Below are positions 13,900 to 27,700 of a DNA stretch of 64,000 nt, one piece after another. The position numbers and the translations under genes are program-made. A model generated the notes under the pieces. It saw only the letters and a list, made by a program, of their open reading frames with translations, made no database searches and had not been told where the DNA came from. Source of the DNA: Dallia pectoralis (taxonomy: Eukaryota; Chordata; Actinopteri; Esociformes; Umbridae); assembly GCA_029465975.1 (NCBI GenBank), contig CM055728.1, positions 30,068,013-30,132,012 on the forward strand. The letters are read 5' to 3'. Position 1 is the stretch's first letter. Each line of letters starts with the position of its first letter.

Positions 13900-14615
13900 T
13901 CAGTGTTTGACCAGGGAAACTATTTAATATATTGTTTGACCAGGGAAACTATTTAATATATTGTTTGACCAGAGAAACTAGTTAATATACTGTTTGATCA
14001 GGGAAACTAGTTAATGTATTGTTTGACCAGGGTAACTAGTTAATGTACTGTTTGATCAGGGTAACTAGTTAATGTACTGTTTGACCAGGGAAACTAGTTA
14101 ATATACTGTTTGACCAGGGAAACTAGTTAATATACTGTTTGACCAGGGAAACTAGTTAATATACTGTTTGACCAGGGAAACTAGTTAATGTACTGTTTGA
14201 CCAGGGAAACTAGTTAATATACTGTTTGACCAGGGAAACTAGTTAATATACTGTTTGACCAGGGAAACTAGTTAATGTACTGTTTGACCAGGGAAACTAG
14301 TTAATATACTGTTTGACCAGGGAAACTAGTTAATATACTGTTTGACCAGGGAAACTAGTTAATATACTGTTTGACCAGGGAAACTAGTTAATATACTGTT
14401 TGACCAGGGAAACTAGTTAATGTACTGTTTGACCAGGGAAACTAGTTAATATACTGTTTGACCAGGGAAACTAATATACTGTTTGACCAGGGTAACTAGT
14501 TAATGTACTGTTTGACCAGGGAAACTAGTTAATATACTGTTTGACCAGAGAAACTAGTTAATATACTGTTTGACCAGGGAAACTAGTTAATGTACTGTTT
14601 GACCAGGGAAACTAT
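13900..14615. repeat. 29-bp tandem array, about 24 copies
   Basis: Unit ACTGTTTGACCAGGGAAACT plus AGTTAATAT. First copies are more diverged than the middle ones; one copy near 14470 has lost AGTT. Confidence 0.97.
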
Positions 14616-14769
14616 TTCACATGATGTTTTTGTGGACATTTGAACATTCGAAATACATCATATTTCTGCTCGTCTGTGTAATGTTGCCCCGTTTTTAAAA
14701 CGGATTACATTAGGATGCCAAAGCCTGTGCTGTCTACTTTACTGTTGTTATTACATTATCACATGACAG

Positions 14770-14862
14770 TGGGAGAGAGGGGGAGAGAGAGAGGGAGAGA
14801 GGGAGAGAGAGGGAGAGAGAGAGGGGGAGAGGGAAAGAGAGGGAGAGAGGGGGAGAGGGAGA
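14770..14862. repeat. GA-rich simple repeat
   Basis: Interrupted (GAGAGGG)n on the + strand. Confidence 0.9.
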
Positions 14863-15020
14863 GTTCTTTTTTTAAACTACCGACATTGTCTGGTTACTGC
14901 GTCTCTCACCGGGCTCTGGAGAATCATTGTGTCTAATCATCGTGTCTTCTGATGATTGGTGCCTTCTCACAATAATTGGTTATCCATGATGTCAGAGGAC
15001 ACAGCCTTCTTGACCTTCGA

Positions 15021-15745
15021 CATGTGTCTGAGTACTGAACCTGCCAGTGTGGCTTCCATGTGTCTGAGTACTGAACCTGCCAGTGTGGCTTCCATGTGTC
15101 TGAGTGCTGAACCAGCCAGTGTGGCTTCCATGTGTCTGAGTGCTGAACCAGCCAGTGTGGCTTCCATGTGTCTGAGTGCTGAACCTGCCAGTGTGGCTTC
15201 CATGTGTCTGAGTACTTAACCTGCCAGTGTGGCTTCCATGTGTCTGAGTGCTGAACCTGCCAGTGTGGCTTCCATGTGTCTGAGTGCTGAACCTGCCAGT
15301 GTGGCTTCCATGTGTCTGAGTACTGAACCTGCCAGTGTGGCTTCCATGTGTCTGAGTGCTGAACCTGCCAGTGTGGCTTCCATGTGTCTGAGTACTGAAC
15401 CTGCCAGTGTGGCTTCCATGTGTCTGAGTGCTGAACCTGCCAGTGTGGCTTCCATGTGTCTGAGTACTGAACCTGCCAGTGTGGCTTCCATGTGTCTGAG
15501 TGCTGAACCTGCCAGTGTGGCTTCCATGTGTCTGAGTGCTGAACCTGCCAGTGTGGCTTCCATGTGTCTGAGTACTGAACCTGCCAGTGTGGCTTCCATG
15601 TGTCTGAGTGCTGAACCTGCCAGTGTGGCTTCCATGTGTCTGAGTGCTGAACCTGCCAGTGTGGCTTCCATGTGTCTGAGTACTGAACCTGCCAGTGTGG
15701 CTTCCATGTGTCTGAGTACTGAACCTGCCAGTGTGGCTTCCATGT
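15021..15745. repeat. 36-bp tandem array, about 20 copies
   Basis: Unit CATGTGTCTGAGTACTGAAC plus CTGCCAGTGTGGCTTC, with AGTACT/AGTGCT variants scattered. The 36-bp period keeps both strands open (12-residue repeats); no gene evidence. Confidence 0.97.
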
Positions 15746-15884
15746 GGACTATGGGACTATTATCTCCCAGGCTGTCCCGGCTCATGTGGTCTGGGACAGA
15801 ACCCGGTCTGTAATGGGTCACCGTAGCACAGAGGGGAAATATCTCAGACAACTAGCTCCACCACAGATGGTTATTTGTGACTTT

Positions 15885-15985
15885 ATCTGTGGTGTAGCTC
15901 AGCCGGGTGTTGTGGGTTCATTTCCCATTGGGGCTCAGTATATGTAGGGAATAAGTGCATAGATATATGTACAGATGTATCCGTG
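15885..15985 (+). mobile_element. tRNA-derived SINE relic
   Basis: A-box TAGCTCAGCCGG at 15895-15906 and B-box-like GGTTCATTTCC at 15915-15925 lie too close for a tRNA, as in a SINE head with an internal deletion. The following GGGCTCAGTAT ... GTGCATAGATATATG resembles fish SINE bodies. Not a functional tRNA. Confidence 0.6.
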
Positions 15986-16121
15986 CACTCCCTGGTGATA
16001 GTCACTCCCTGGTGATAGTCACTCCCTGGTGATAGTCACTCCCTGGTGATAGTCACTCCCTGGTGATAGTCACTCCCTGGTGATAGTCACTCCCTGGTGA
16101 TAGTCACTCCCTGGTGACAGG
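15986..16121. repeat. 17-bp tandem array, 8 copies
   Basis: Unit CACTCCCTGGTGATAGT repeated without change until a final GTGACAG variant. It begins at the 3' end of the SINE relic. Confidence 0.96.
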
Positions 16122-17035
16122 GCCCTGCTGAATGCCTGGCAAATACATGGCTGAGTGGAGCTGTTACTGATCATCAAGTATTAAAGCAGATATGTGCCAA
16201 TGGAGACCACGCCCCCTATCGCCCCCCCCACACACACCCACCCAACCACCTATTCACACACACACACACCCAACCTTACCCACCTACCCAACCACCAACT
16301 CTCTCACACACACCTGTAACCACACCTGGTTAAGCATAAAGGATCCATTCTAACACACGTGCTGTAGACGAGCTGTTAGAACAGAAGACTATATGTTCCT
16401 CAGGACTGTGGGCTATCTTATGTAACAACATAAGAAGAGGAGTCCAACACTGTCTCTATTTTTAGCCGTTTTTGCGGGACAAGGCCATATTTGCCATGTC
16501 AGATTTGAGGCTTCGCACCTCCTCTTTCATCTTCCTACAGCATTTCACAGCTCTTACTTCATATTGTGTGCACCTCTGCCAACCGTACACACTAGTATGG
16601 CTCACTAATCCCTGTTCACTAGGTGAAACTGCGCTTCATTTGCTTCCCTGTGCCCAAGTGAAATTAGCTGAAAATATGAGCTCATATGCTGAAATGCCTT
16701 CTGTCTTCGAGTTAATTTGAATGTTGTTTGGATGTGTTGCTTGAGGGCGTGTGGCGCTTTTCGTGTGTATGGTTGTCTGATTGGTTAGTGTGTCTAACGC
16801 GTCTTAAGTCTTACAGTTTACAAAATATTTAAGGTGTTCCGAGAACAATTGCAAAATAAAAGACGAACCGAGGCACTGAAATTAAATGAGCCCTTATTGT
16901 TATGCATGTGGTCCATGGGGAAAGGGAGCTGGTTTATCATTACTGATTCATGTCTCGTTTGTTGTCCAACTCCAAGGAGAGGGAAGCGCGCTCTTCTCTC
17001 TCCTGACGTCCAAGTGGTGAATGCGGCTTTGCTTT
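16122..17035. other. Non-coding stretch, no gene recognised
   Basis: C/CA-rich low-complexity DNA at about 16215-16315; otherwise single-copy. No exon recognised. Confidence 0.6.
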
Positions 17036-17340
17036 GAAGCCAGGACACCAGAGTACCTGCCCATGGAAGCCAGGACACCAGAGAACCTGCCCATTGAAGC
17101 CAGGACACCAGAGAACCTGCCCATTGAGGCCAGGACACTAGAGTACCTACCCATTGAAGCCAGGACACCAGAGAATCTGCCCGTTGAAGCCAGGACACCA
17201 GAGTACCTGGTCATTGAAGCCTGGACACTAGAGTACCTGCCCATTGAAGCCAGGACACCAGAGTACCTGCCCATTGAAACCAGGACACCAGAGTACCTGC
17301 CCATTGAAACCAGGACACTACCAGAGTACCTGCCCATTTA
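17036..17340. repeat. 30-bp tandem array, about 10 copies
   Basis: Unit GAAGCCAGGACACCAGAGTA plus CCTGCCCATT, with several point variants. Confidence 0.96.
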
Positions 17341-18491
17341 AAAATAACTATCTTGTTTGAACAGGATCTAAAATATTCTCACAGCATTGAACTAATTCCA
17401 GCTCTTTTCTTCCACTTCTTCTTCCCTTGGTATTTTGGCATTTCTCCTTGTTATTTTCCGCTTGCTTTTAGTGTTGTGCACAAATGCAGCTCAGGTCAAT
17501 AAAGCCCTTTAGGGTTAAATTGCCTGAGGGGAGAGGAAGAGGACGAACGGCGAGAGAGACTTTATTAAAGGAGTGTTTCATGTCTCAACCCTCTGCTGGG
17601 AATGCATATCTGTGTAGCCCCCTGGACGCCCTAGAGACACTTTCAAGGATGAAAAATATTTGTTAATTGGTTCGTAGGGGGGAAAAGACACCGGCTCAAT
17701 GTCTATTAGGGTGGCACGTTTATTCCCTGTGTCAGTAAGCCCCCCACCCCACCGCCCCCCGCTAACCGTGTTGTTACGTGTTACGCAAATCCCTCGGACC
17801 TGGATTAGAGATTCCAGAGGATTTAGTCGAGCTTTTTCACGAACGCCGCTCAGTTTGTGGACAGGAGATATCTCGTCCTCCCTCTGCTGCACCTGCGTCT
17901 CCACTCTGCCAACTCACAGGCAGCTGTTTTTGGATTAAGCACCTGGAGAACACCAGCTAAAGAAACAACCTGGAGGACCATGTCAAGCGTCTGTGCTCCA
18001 GGATTCAGCTGCTCTGTGTTGTCATCTGAGATAATGTGATATTATTAAAGAGGGAGCTGGGAGGACAGGTTTCATTCAGCCGTGGTGAGCGGAGACATAC
18101 TATTGACTAACTGTTGATGTCATTTTGGTATGAGGACCTTTTTTCCCTCTCACACCGGGAGAGAACTGCTTACTGAAAATGCCAGATCTGGAAGAAGGCT
18201 TTGGAAAGGCTCCATGAACGGACCAAATGATTTAGTCACCATCTGCAGTCCATCAGGGAAACAGATTCTGTGTCCTCATCGACTCCACCCGTCTGCCTAA
18301 ATGAAATCCCCTTCTGCTCTAATTGACTTCTGTCAGTAACATTTAGGTGCCTGTTGTATTTGCATTGGTGTTGACAGTCGGGGGCGGGGGGGGCTTAATT
18401 CTACCTGAGTGAACGGTTGCCGTGGTGGCCAATTTGGTTGTCACGTCGACAGACCAGTGAACGGTTGGCGGGCAGCCACACTCCTTCAGAC
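17341..18491 (+). other. Region upstream of the plch2 start codon
   Basis: Single-copy sequence that probably includes the 5' UTR of exon 1. In-frame stop TAA at 18396-18398. A G run lies at 18381-18393. No clear TATA box, CpG island or upstream exon could be fixed, so the transcription start is unknown. Confidence 0.5.
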
Positions 18492-18759
18492 ATGAGTGCC
18501 TCGGTGATGACAAGTGGTCTCTTCCCCATGTCCTTCCCTGTGTCCTCGGCTCTGATGAGGTCCACACAGGAGGCCCAGGAGCAATGCCCTGTGATGAGCC
18601 GCGCCTACCTCCAGTGCAAGGAGAGGAAGGAGGCTAAGGAGAGGGAGACGAGTGTATCTGTGGGTCTGCAGGAGGCATTATTCTATCGCCTGGCCCGGGA
18701 CCTGTTCTGGATCGGGACCAGCGTTGTGTCCTTATTCAAGTGGAGGTTAGGAGACCTGG
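18492..18759 (+). CDS. plch2: plch2 exon 1, first coding exon (start codon)
   Basis: 89 codons plus one base, from ATG at 18492. This is the first ATG after an in-frame TAA at 18396-18398, with G at -3. The end of the exon reads FYRLARDLFWIGTSVVSL then FKWRLGDL, and joins VERCM in exon 2; the human PLCH2 leader recalled from memory has a similar short hydrophobic stretch then EWQLGPL-VERCM. The donor is CTGG/GTAAGG (phase 1). The same exon end and donor are repeated in the tandem array that follows. Extra 5' UTR exons upstream are possible and were not found. Confidence 0.85.
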
Positions 18760-21700
18760 GTAAGGATGGGGAGCTGGGAGGTTAAGAGACCTGGGTAAGG
18801 ATGGGGAGATGGGAGGTTAGGAGACCTGGGTAAGGATGGGGAGATGGGAGGTTAGGAGACCTGGGTAAGGATGGGGAGATGGGAGGTTAGGAGAACTGGG
18901 TAAGGATGGGGAGACGGGAGGTTAGGAGACCTGGGTAAGGATGGGGAGCTGGGAGGTTAAGAGACCTGGGTAAGGATGGGGAGATGGGAGGTTAGGAGAC
19001 CTGGGTAAGGATGGGGAGACGGGAGGTTAGGTGACCTGGGTAAGGATGGGGAGACGGGAGGTTAGGTGACCTGGGTAAGGATGGGGAGACGGGAGGTTAG
19101 GAGACCTGGGTAAGGATGGGGAGACGGGAGGTTAGGAGACCTGGGTAAGGATGGGGAGATGGGAGGTTAGGAGACCTGGGTAAGGATGGGGAGATGGGAG
19201 GTTAGGTGACCTGGGTAAGGATGGGGAGACGGGAGGTTAGGAGACCTGGGTAAGGATGGGGAGATGGGAGGTTAGGAGACCTGGGTACGGATGGGGAGAT
19301 GGGAGGTTAGGAGACCTGGGTAAGGATGGGGAGATGGGAGGTTAGGAGACCTGGGTAAGGATGGGGAGACGGGAGGTTAGGAGACCTGGGTAAGGATGGG
19401 GAGACGGGAGGTTAGGAGACCTGGGTAAGGATGGGGAGACGGGAGGTTAGGAGACCTGGGTAAGAGATTCTGCTGCTAGTCTGGAAAATATACAGCATGT
19501 TGTGTTTGTGTGTGTGTGTGTGTCATTTGTTATTGTGATGTTTGCTATTCAGTGTTAGCGTGACATGGTACTAAGTGTGTGTGTTTGGGTGGTGTTCACA
19601 TGCATTATCTGGTTGTGTTTGTGTGTGTGTGTGTGTGTGTGACATGGACACCGGGCAATCCCCTTCAGCTTAGCCTAGTTCACTGGTCTGCTCTGACTCC
19701 ACCCCTTCAGTTCTCCTGTCCCACTTCTTCTACCCAGATTGCACTCTGGCCAACTGGGACGCCAGACGCCCAGGTCACATGTCGCCATATCTCCGTGGTA
19801 ACACCACGGTGCTCCTTTAACCGCAACTTACCTCACTCACGTCTCCTGGTGGAAACTGGTTTTAATGGTCTGTCATCCGGCATCCATTTTGACAACATTA
19901 ATACCTGCCAAGCCCTCAGATATTAGCTGGTATTCTGAGGTAACATTAATACCTGCCAAGCCCTCAGATATTAGCTGGTATTCTGAGGTAACATTAATAC
20001 CTGCCAAGCCCTCAGATATTAGCTGGTATTCTGAGGTAACATTAATACCTGCCAAGCCCTCAGATATTAGCTGGTATTCTGAGGTAACATTAATACCTGC
20101 CAAGCCCTCAGATATTAGCTGGTATTCTGAGGTAACATTAATACCTGCCAAGCCCTCAGATGTTAGCTGGTATTCTGAGGTAACATTAATACCTGCCAAG
20201 CCCTCAGATATTAGCTGGTATTCTGAGGTAACATTAATACCTGCCAAGCCCTCAGATATTAGCTGGTATTCTGAGGTAACATTAATACCTGCCAAGCCCT
20301 CAGATGTTAGCTGGTATTCTGAGGTAACATTAATACCTGCCAAGCCCTCAGATATTAGCTGGTATTCTGAGGTAACATTAATACCTGCCAAGCCCTCAGA
20401 TATTAGCTGGTATTCTGAGGTAACATTAATACCTGCCAAGCCCTCAGATGTTAGCTGGTATTCTGAGGTAACATTAATACCTGCCAAGCCCTCAGATATT
20501 AGCTGGTATTCTGAGGTAACATTAATACCTGCCAAGCCCTCAGATATTAGCTGGTATTCTGAGGTAACATTAATACCTGCCAAGCCCTCAGATGTTAGCT
20601 GGTATTCTGAGGTAACATTAATACCTGCCAAGCCCTCAGATATTAGCTGGTATTCTGAGGTAACATTAATACCTGCCAAGCCCTCAGATATTAGCTGGTA
20701 TTCTGAGGTAACATTAATACCTGCCAAGCCCTCAGATGTTAGCTGGTATTCTGAGGTAACATTAATACCTGCCAAGCCCTCAGATATTAGCTGGTATTCT
20801 GAGGTAACATTAATACCTGCCAAGCCCTCAGATATTAGCTGGTATTCTGAGGTAACATTAATACCTGCCAAGCCCTCAGATATTAGCTGGTATTCTGCCC
20901 TCAGGTAACATTAATACCTGCCAAGCCCTCAGATATTAGCTGGTATTCTGAGGTAACATTAATACCTGCCAAGCCCTCAGATATTAGCTGGTATTCTGAG
21001 GTAACATTAATACCTGCCAAGCCCTCAGATATTAGCTGGTATTCTGATATTAGCTGGTATTCTGGGTAACATTAATACCTGCCAAGCCCTCAGATATTAG
21101 CTGGTATTCTGAGGTAACATTAATACCTGCCAAGCCCTCAGATATTAGCTGGTATTCTGAGGTAACATTAATACCTGCCAAGCCCTCAGATATTAGCTGG
21201 TATTCTGAGGTAACATTAATACCTGCCAAGCCTGGTATTCTCAGATATTAGCTGGTATTCTGAGGTAACATTAATACCTGCCAAGCCCTCAGATATTAGC
21301 TGGTATTCTGAGGTAACATTAATACTGAGAGCTGGTATTCTGAGGTAACTCAGATAAGCTGGTATTCTGAGGTAACATTAATACCTGCCAAGCCCTCAGA
21401 TGTTAGCTGGTATTCTGAGGTAACATTAATACCTGCCAAGCCCTCAGATATTAGCTGGTATTCTGAGGTAACATTAATACCTGCCAAGCCCTCAGATATT
21501 AGCTGGTATTCTGAGGTAACATTAATACCTGCCAAGCCCTCAGATATTAGCTGGTATTCTGAGGTAACATTAATACCTGCCAAGCCCTCAGATATTAGCT
21601 GGTATTCTGAGGTAACATTAATACCTGCCAAGCCCTCAGATGTTAGCTGGTATTCTGAGGTAACATTAATACCTGCCAAGCCCTCAGATGTTAGCTGGTA

Positions 21701-24700
21701 TTCTGAGGTAACATTAATACCTGCCAAGCCCTCAGATGTTAGCTGGTAGCTGGTATTCTAGTTACTGTTCTCATGGTCACACCACAGTTGTTGTTTACTA
21801 TAATCCTGTTAAGAGAAATCACTGATTTACTTCAGGAGATTAGAGGAGCTGTGAGATTTGTGCAGGTTACTTTTTATCGTTGTTGATGGTCAGTGTAATT
21901 ACTTTGATTGGGTTTGGCAGTGTGTTACAAAATGAAACAAACAAACCTCTTGATTGGGCTTTTAATCAGATTGTTTTTAAGTCCAACGTCATTTCTTCTT
22001 CTAAGAGATTTGATTGTTTTCTTTCTGGTCTTGACATGGTATTTAGTTTGTGTGCAGACAATTTATTCTGGCAATCTTTCCTAATTGCAATCAATTCAAT
22101 GAAAAGACGAGAAGAGATGAAGTTTGATTAAGTGAGGGCTTTGTTGTTCCAATTTTGGTTTTGTGGAACTCTATGGTAGAGTATGTCTGGTTCTTCTTGT
22201 CATTCAGATGTTTCTGAATAGACGTCCTTATCAGATACAGGAATGACAGACTGTATCACTTCTATCCTCCTAGACAGACTTTTTTTCTATTTTTATTCCA
22301 TGTACTATATAGCCCTAAGCATGTTTCTATGGCAACTGTTCTAGACCAAATAAAGAGTTCATTTGGAGTGTCACCTAAACACTTCGGCATGTTATTATCA
22401 TATTCTAATTTCTTACTTAAAATATCGGAGGGGTGTTGAAATGAAGCCCATCGATGATTTACAGTTAGAGCAAAGCACTCCTAATACACCTTATTCAACT
22501 AAAGACTTGCTGATAGGTTGATTAAGATGGAGTGTGTAAGTTACAGGGCAACATGTAAATCAGTTGTGTGAGTTCTAGGGCAAACACAAAAACGTGTACC
22601 CCTTGGGGTCCCTGGGACCAGGATTGGGAAACGCAGAGGTTGCGGAACTGCCCCTCCCCCAAACAAAAGACCCTGTGCTCTCTTATGCATTAGACTATGA
22701 AGGGTTTTTTCTATATTCCTTGAAGTGTCCTGCTCTTTGTTATGTATATCTACCACAGTTGGACGAGTTGGTTCCTAATTAGTTTGTCCTTAATTACTCC
22801 ACCAGCAGTTAATCTGCCAGCTGCGATGTGGCCTACAGCTGGACTGGAACTCAGAGATAACGTCCCTCTGGAGTAACGCCTAATTGATAATTGAGTATTT
22901 TGACTGTTCAGTCTTCCGCAGGCTGTGATTCGCCGTCGCCGCTCGCTAGCACTTATTTTCCCGTCGCAGAAAATCAGAGTCCGGATAAGTTTTCTCTGAA
23001 TTCCAGTCAGCTGAATTGAGTGCGATAACTGCCTGTCTGTGGATAAATGCCTGAGTGAAGGGAAGTGGCCTGGGTGAGTTGGGTTCTATACACACAATCG
23101 GTTCCGTGTGACCCGGTTCAGATGGAAAGTGACTTTCCTGAATCCGTGAGGTTTTCTCCTGTCTCTGCCTCTCTGGGTGGTTTGATCTATATAATGTGTT
23201 CAGAATGTGGCTCACTGTACACAGTGTGGTTGGATTAGATTGGATTGTGCCTTGTGTCTGTGTGCTAAAACCCTTTAAGTGAAGGCCTTGCCTAGTGGGA
23301 TATCTCTATTAGACTGGACCAGCAGCGGCATCTCCAACTCCTTTCTCTCTGCTGTCCTCCCCTCTGCTCTCTGCTCCCATCCTCTCAGCTCCTCTCTGCT
23401 TACTTAATTAAGCCCTCCGCAGGGGGACTCGCGAGGCATCGCCAGGGCTGTCGACTTCTAACCCACACACACACACACACACACACACTCTTAAACACCA
23501 ACAACCAGTTGAGTCTGTGGTGGGGTGGCTGTCTGTTCATCTATGGGGATGTGATGGGCTCAGACGGAAGGCCAGTTGTGTGTGTGTGTGTGTGTGTGGA
23601 CTACATACAGCCGCCAATGCACTAATACTCTTCTCGGGTCTGAGACTACGGTACAGCAGAGTCTGTCTTCCCCGGGGACTCTGGGAAATATTGTCTCGGG
23701 TCAGAGATGGGAGGGAATACAGACGTAATTTTTCTGTTAATGCTGTTTGTGTGTGTGTGTGTGTGTCTGAGTGATGTTGTGTGCATCTCTGTGTTTTGGT
23801 CCAGGTTTGTGTATAAGTGTGCAGTTTTGTGTGGGTTGCAGGGCAGTGTGTTAATGTTCACACAGGCGTGTGTGTGTGTGTGTGCGTGTGTGTGTGTGTC
23901 ATTTGTATGTCTGCATGGCTGAGCAGTGAGCACTGGTTGCCTCCTGGCAGTGTGATGATGGTATCGATCAAGCCTGTGAAGTAAAGTGTGTGAGTCCGTT
24001 ATTGTGTTTCAGACCAAGGTCCTGTCAATCAACGGTGCCATGTGGCTGACCAATCAAACATCGATACACATAGTCTCTGTGCCATAAAAGTTAATCAACC
24101 AATTACTGACGGGCTACTACTTCTAGTGTCCAATGTGCCCAAGCTGTTAGAAATAGAAATACTACAACAGACACTCCAATAGAAGTGAGTGGGTGGACTA
24201 TTTCTTTCGCATAAAAAATTTACTGATATTTACATAATAAGACAAAACGATGAGTAGAGCTCAGTGCGTTTTGAAGTTGTTTTGTTGCTTAATTGAAAAG
24301 CCAAGTTAAAACAGTTAGAATATTACTCATTTCCGGACGGGATTTTGAAGGCTGGTTATAACGGCAACATAACAATGTTTTCAAGGGATTTGATGAAAGT
24401 TGAATACACTTGAATCCCTTTAAGTGCCGGTTCCTCACTGACAGGCAAACAGGTACAACCGATATGTCACAGTTTCACTGGGACTTTTAACATATAGTGA
24501 ACTAACAGCTATTTTTGTTCTCGATTTGTTCAGCTGGTTGCTCCTTTACACCTGTATAAGGTTTACACCTGTGTAAGATCAGAACATATAGGAGGTCTTC
24601 TGCGTCAGGTTTACACCACATCTCTCAGGTAGTACCTGTGTAAGATCAGAACATATAGGAGGTCTTCTGCATCAGGTTTACACCACATCTCTCAGGTAGT

Positions 24701-27700
24701 ACCTGTGTAAGATCAGAACATATAGGAGGTCTTCTGCATCAGGTTTACACCACATCTCTCAGGTAGTACCTGTGTAAGATCAGAACATATAGGAGGTCTT
24801 CTGCGTCAGGTTTACACCACATCTCTCAGGTAGTACCTGTGTAAGTTCAGAACATCAGGATATATAGGAGGTCTTTCCAAGCGCCCCCAATTTTAATTGT
24901 CTCCCACAAAGTAGTTTTTCTTCAAGATAAAAAAAACTGAACATGTGGTGTGTGGAACCAAACCCTGCAACTCAATATTGCTGGGGCTCCTGGTGTGTGG
25001 AACCAAACCCTGCAACTCAATCTAGCCGGGGCTCCTGGTGTGTGGAACCAAACTCGTCAACTCTTTCAAAACATCGGAAAACTCCCCTTTACCTTAAATT
25101 GTTCCATGCCCACAAACTCTGTCTGTTGTCTATTATGACTTTCTCAGTTTGCTGTTTGTCATTTGTATTCTAATGGTCTTTGGCATAACACACTTATTGA
25201 TTAGAACATACATACTACAAACCTCTGTGGCTGTTCCATCTGGCTCTTTATAAGTGTATGCACTTACTGTTAGACGCCCCTGGTAGCAGCATCTGCTAAA
25301 TGAATCAAATGTAAAACATTTTGTAATCTGAAGACACCACAATGTTGTTTGTATCATACGACTTGCCAACCCCCGGTCCGCGGCCCGCCTCTGAGTTTTT
25401 GCCAACATGCTAGGTATTTATCTGAATCCCTGAGGGCAGCTTTGTGGGAAATATCTACACGCTCATAACATGCGGACTGGATGGCCTGAGGGTTGATCAC
25501 GTCTCTAACACTTCTACCTTGTGGTGTCTGGGAAATACGTAGGCATACATGAGCCAAAACAATTTGACCACTCACCGGTGAAACGAATAACGATGGTTAT
25601 CTCCTAACAAGGAACATGTCAAGATGATCGCCTTGTCCGGTGAGTTCTGTTTTGACGGTGTGACCAACAGAATATTTGTCAGGGGGTCATAATGTGTTGG
25701 CTCGTCAGTGTAAACACTGGGCAGTATTCGTCCACGAAAAGTGTGCTTGCTCAAAGCTAGGAATGAGATTTTCAGGGCCAATGAATTGAAGTGACAGTGT
25801 GCACACTGCTGGGGTCTAATAAATCAGAAGGAATTACGGTATGAGCTTGGTTTCTGGATCACACCCGCGCTTGCTGGCTGCAGTTCTGAGCTTTGGCCCC
25901 AGTGGAAAACGAGGTTAGGAACTGTGGATGTATGGCTCACCGATCACACGATCTTACGGAAGGCAAATATATACGGTATTGAACCAGAAGGGCCTCGAAG
26001 TGGCACATTTCTGGAAAGTTTTAGGGCAAATTTTCAATAGGGCAGGAACCTTATAAAACTCTCCACATCCTATCTAAGTTCCTATGCGAGAATTCCCGGA
26101 CCAGTCTGAGAGACAATGTGGTGTGATTCGCTCTTGTTAGGGTTGGACCCGTCTGTCTAGGGCTAGCCTACTCTGCCACTGTTCATTAGCCTAGGGCTAG
26201 CCTACTCTGCCACTGTTCATTAGCCTAGGGCTAGCCTACTCTGCCACTGTTCATTAGCCTAGGGCTAGCCTACTCTGCCACTGTTCATTAGCCTAGGGCA
26301 AGCCTACTCTGCCACTGTTCATTAGCCTATGGCTAGCCTACTCTGCCACTGTTCATTAGCCTATGGCTAGCCTACTCTGCCACTGTTCATTAGCCTAGGG
26401 CTAGCCTACTCTGCCACTGTTCATTAGCCTAGGGCTAGCCTACTCTGCCACTGTTCATTAGCCTATGGCTAGCCTACTCTGCCACTGTTCATTAGCCTAT
26501 GGCTAGCCTACTCTGCCACTGTTCATTAGCCTATGGCTAGCCTACTCTGCCACTGTTCATTAGCCTAGCTAGCTGTGGAAGAGTGTCAAACTGAAGCAAA
26601 GATTTAAATGTGGTATCCATGTTTTGGCCGCTCTCTTTATGTGAAGTGTCTTCACAGTGCTTACCATTTTCAACACTTCAGCTAAAACACTAACACACAT
26701 TGTGTTTTGTTATTTTTGTAGGTATGGATTTTAAATATCATGGATTTAAAAACAACCAATGCATTTGAAATGTTTGTTTGTAGTAGGCAGAGACAATGCT
26801 TTGTGTGCGTGTGCGTGCGTGTGCGTGTGCGTGTGTGTGTGTGTGTACGTCTGTGTGTAAATGTTTATCAGCCTGAGTTCCAAACTGGGAAGAATGCTTG
26901 ACAGCACACCTTCACACCACTCCGACACACATTCACATTCTCCCTCATTATCGCTGACGCAGACTCTGGTTCCAAACACACACTCACACACACACACATC
27001 TACACACACACACTTTCACTGAGAAGTGCTCGACACATAATAAACGCTTGCTGAACAGCTCCTTTAACCTCTCCCTCCCTCCTCCTTTCTCCCCAGTGGA
27101 GAGATGCATGACCTCCATGCAGACGGGCTCCCAGATGGTGAAGCTCCGCGGTGGCTCGAAGGGTCTGGTGCGCTTCTTCTACCTGGACGAACACAAGTCC
27201 TGCATCCGCTGGCGGCCCTCACGCAAGAACGAGAAGGCCAAGAGTGAGTTACTGTCTGTGAAGTGTCCTGTCCTGGGTGGAGCAGCGTGGAGCAGCGTGG
27301 AGCGGGGTGGAGCGGGGTGGAGCAGGGTGGAGCGGGGTGGAGCGGGGTGGAGCGGGGTGGAGCGGCGTGGAGCGGGGTGGAGCGGGGTGGAGCAGGGTGG
27401 AGCGGGGGTTGGGTGTGTTGTGTCCTGTCCTGGGTGGAGCGGGGTGGAGCAGGGTGGAGCGGGGTGGAGCAGGGTGGAGCGGGGTTGGGTGTGTTGTGTC
27501 CTGGGGTGGAGCGGGGTGGAGCAGGGTGGAGCGGGGTGGAGCGGGGTTGGGTGTGTTGTGTCCTGATCAGGGTGGAGCGGGGTGGAGCAGGGTGGATCAG
27601 GGTGGAACGGGGTGGAGCGGGGTGGAGCGGGGTGGAGCAGGGTGGAGCGGGGTGGAGCGGGGTTGGGTGTGTTGTGTCCTGATCAGGGTGGAGCGGGGTG

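Noticed and set aside
15885..15930. tRNA gene
   Set aside because: A and B boxes are only eight bases apart and no cloverleaf can be formed; better explained as a SINE relic.
18417..18491. Upstream extension of exon 1 (25 codons)
   Set aside because: It would need to start at TTG; the first ATG after the in-frame stop is at 18492.
19865..21727. Long frames on both strands through the 48-bp array
   Set aside because: Open on both strands because the unit is 16 codons; no protein family and no splice structure.
21880..22131. 83-codon + strand frame in intron 1
   Set aside because: AT-rich, no recognisable domain, no splice context; chance frame.
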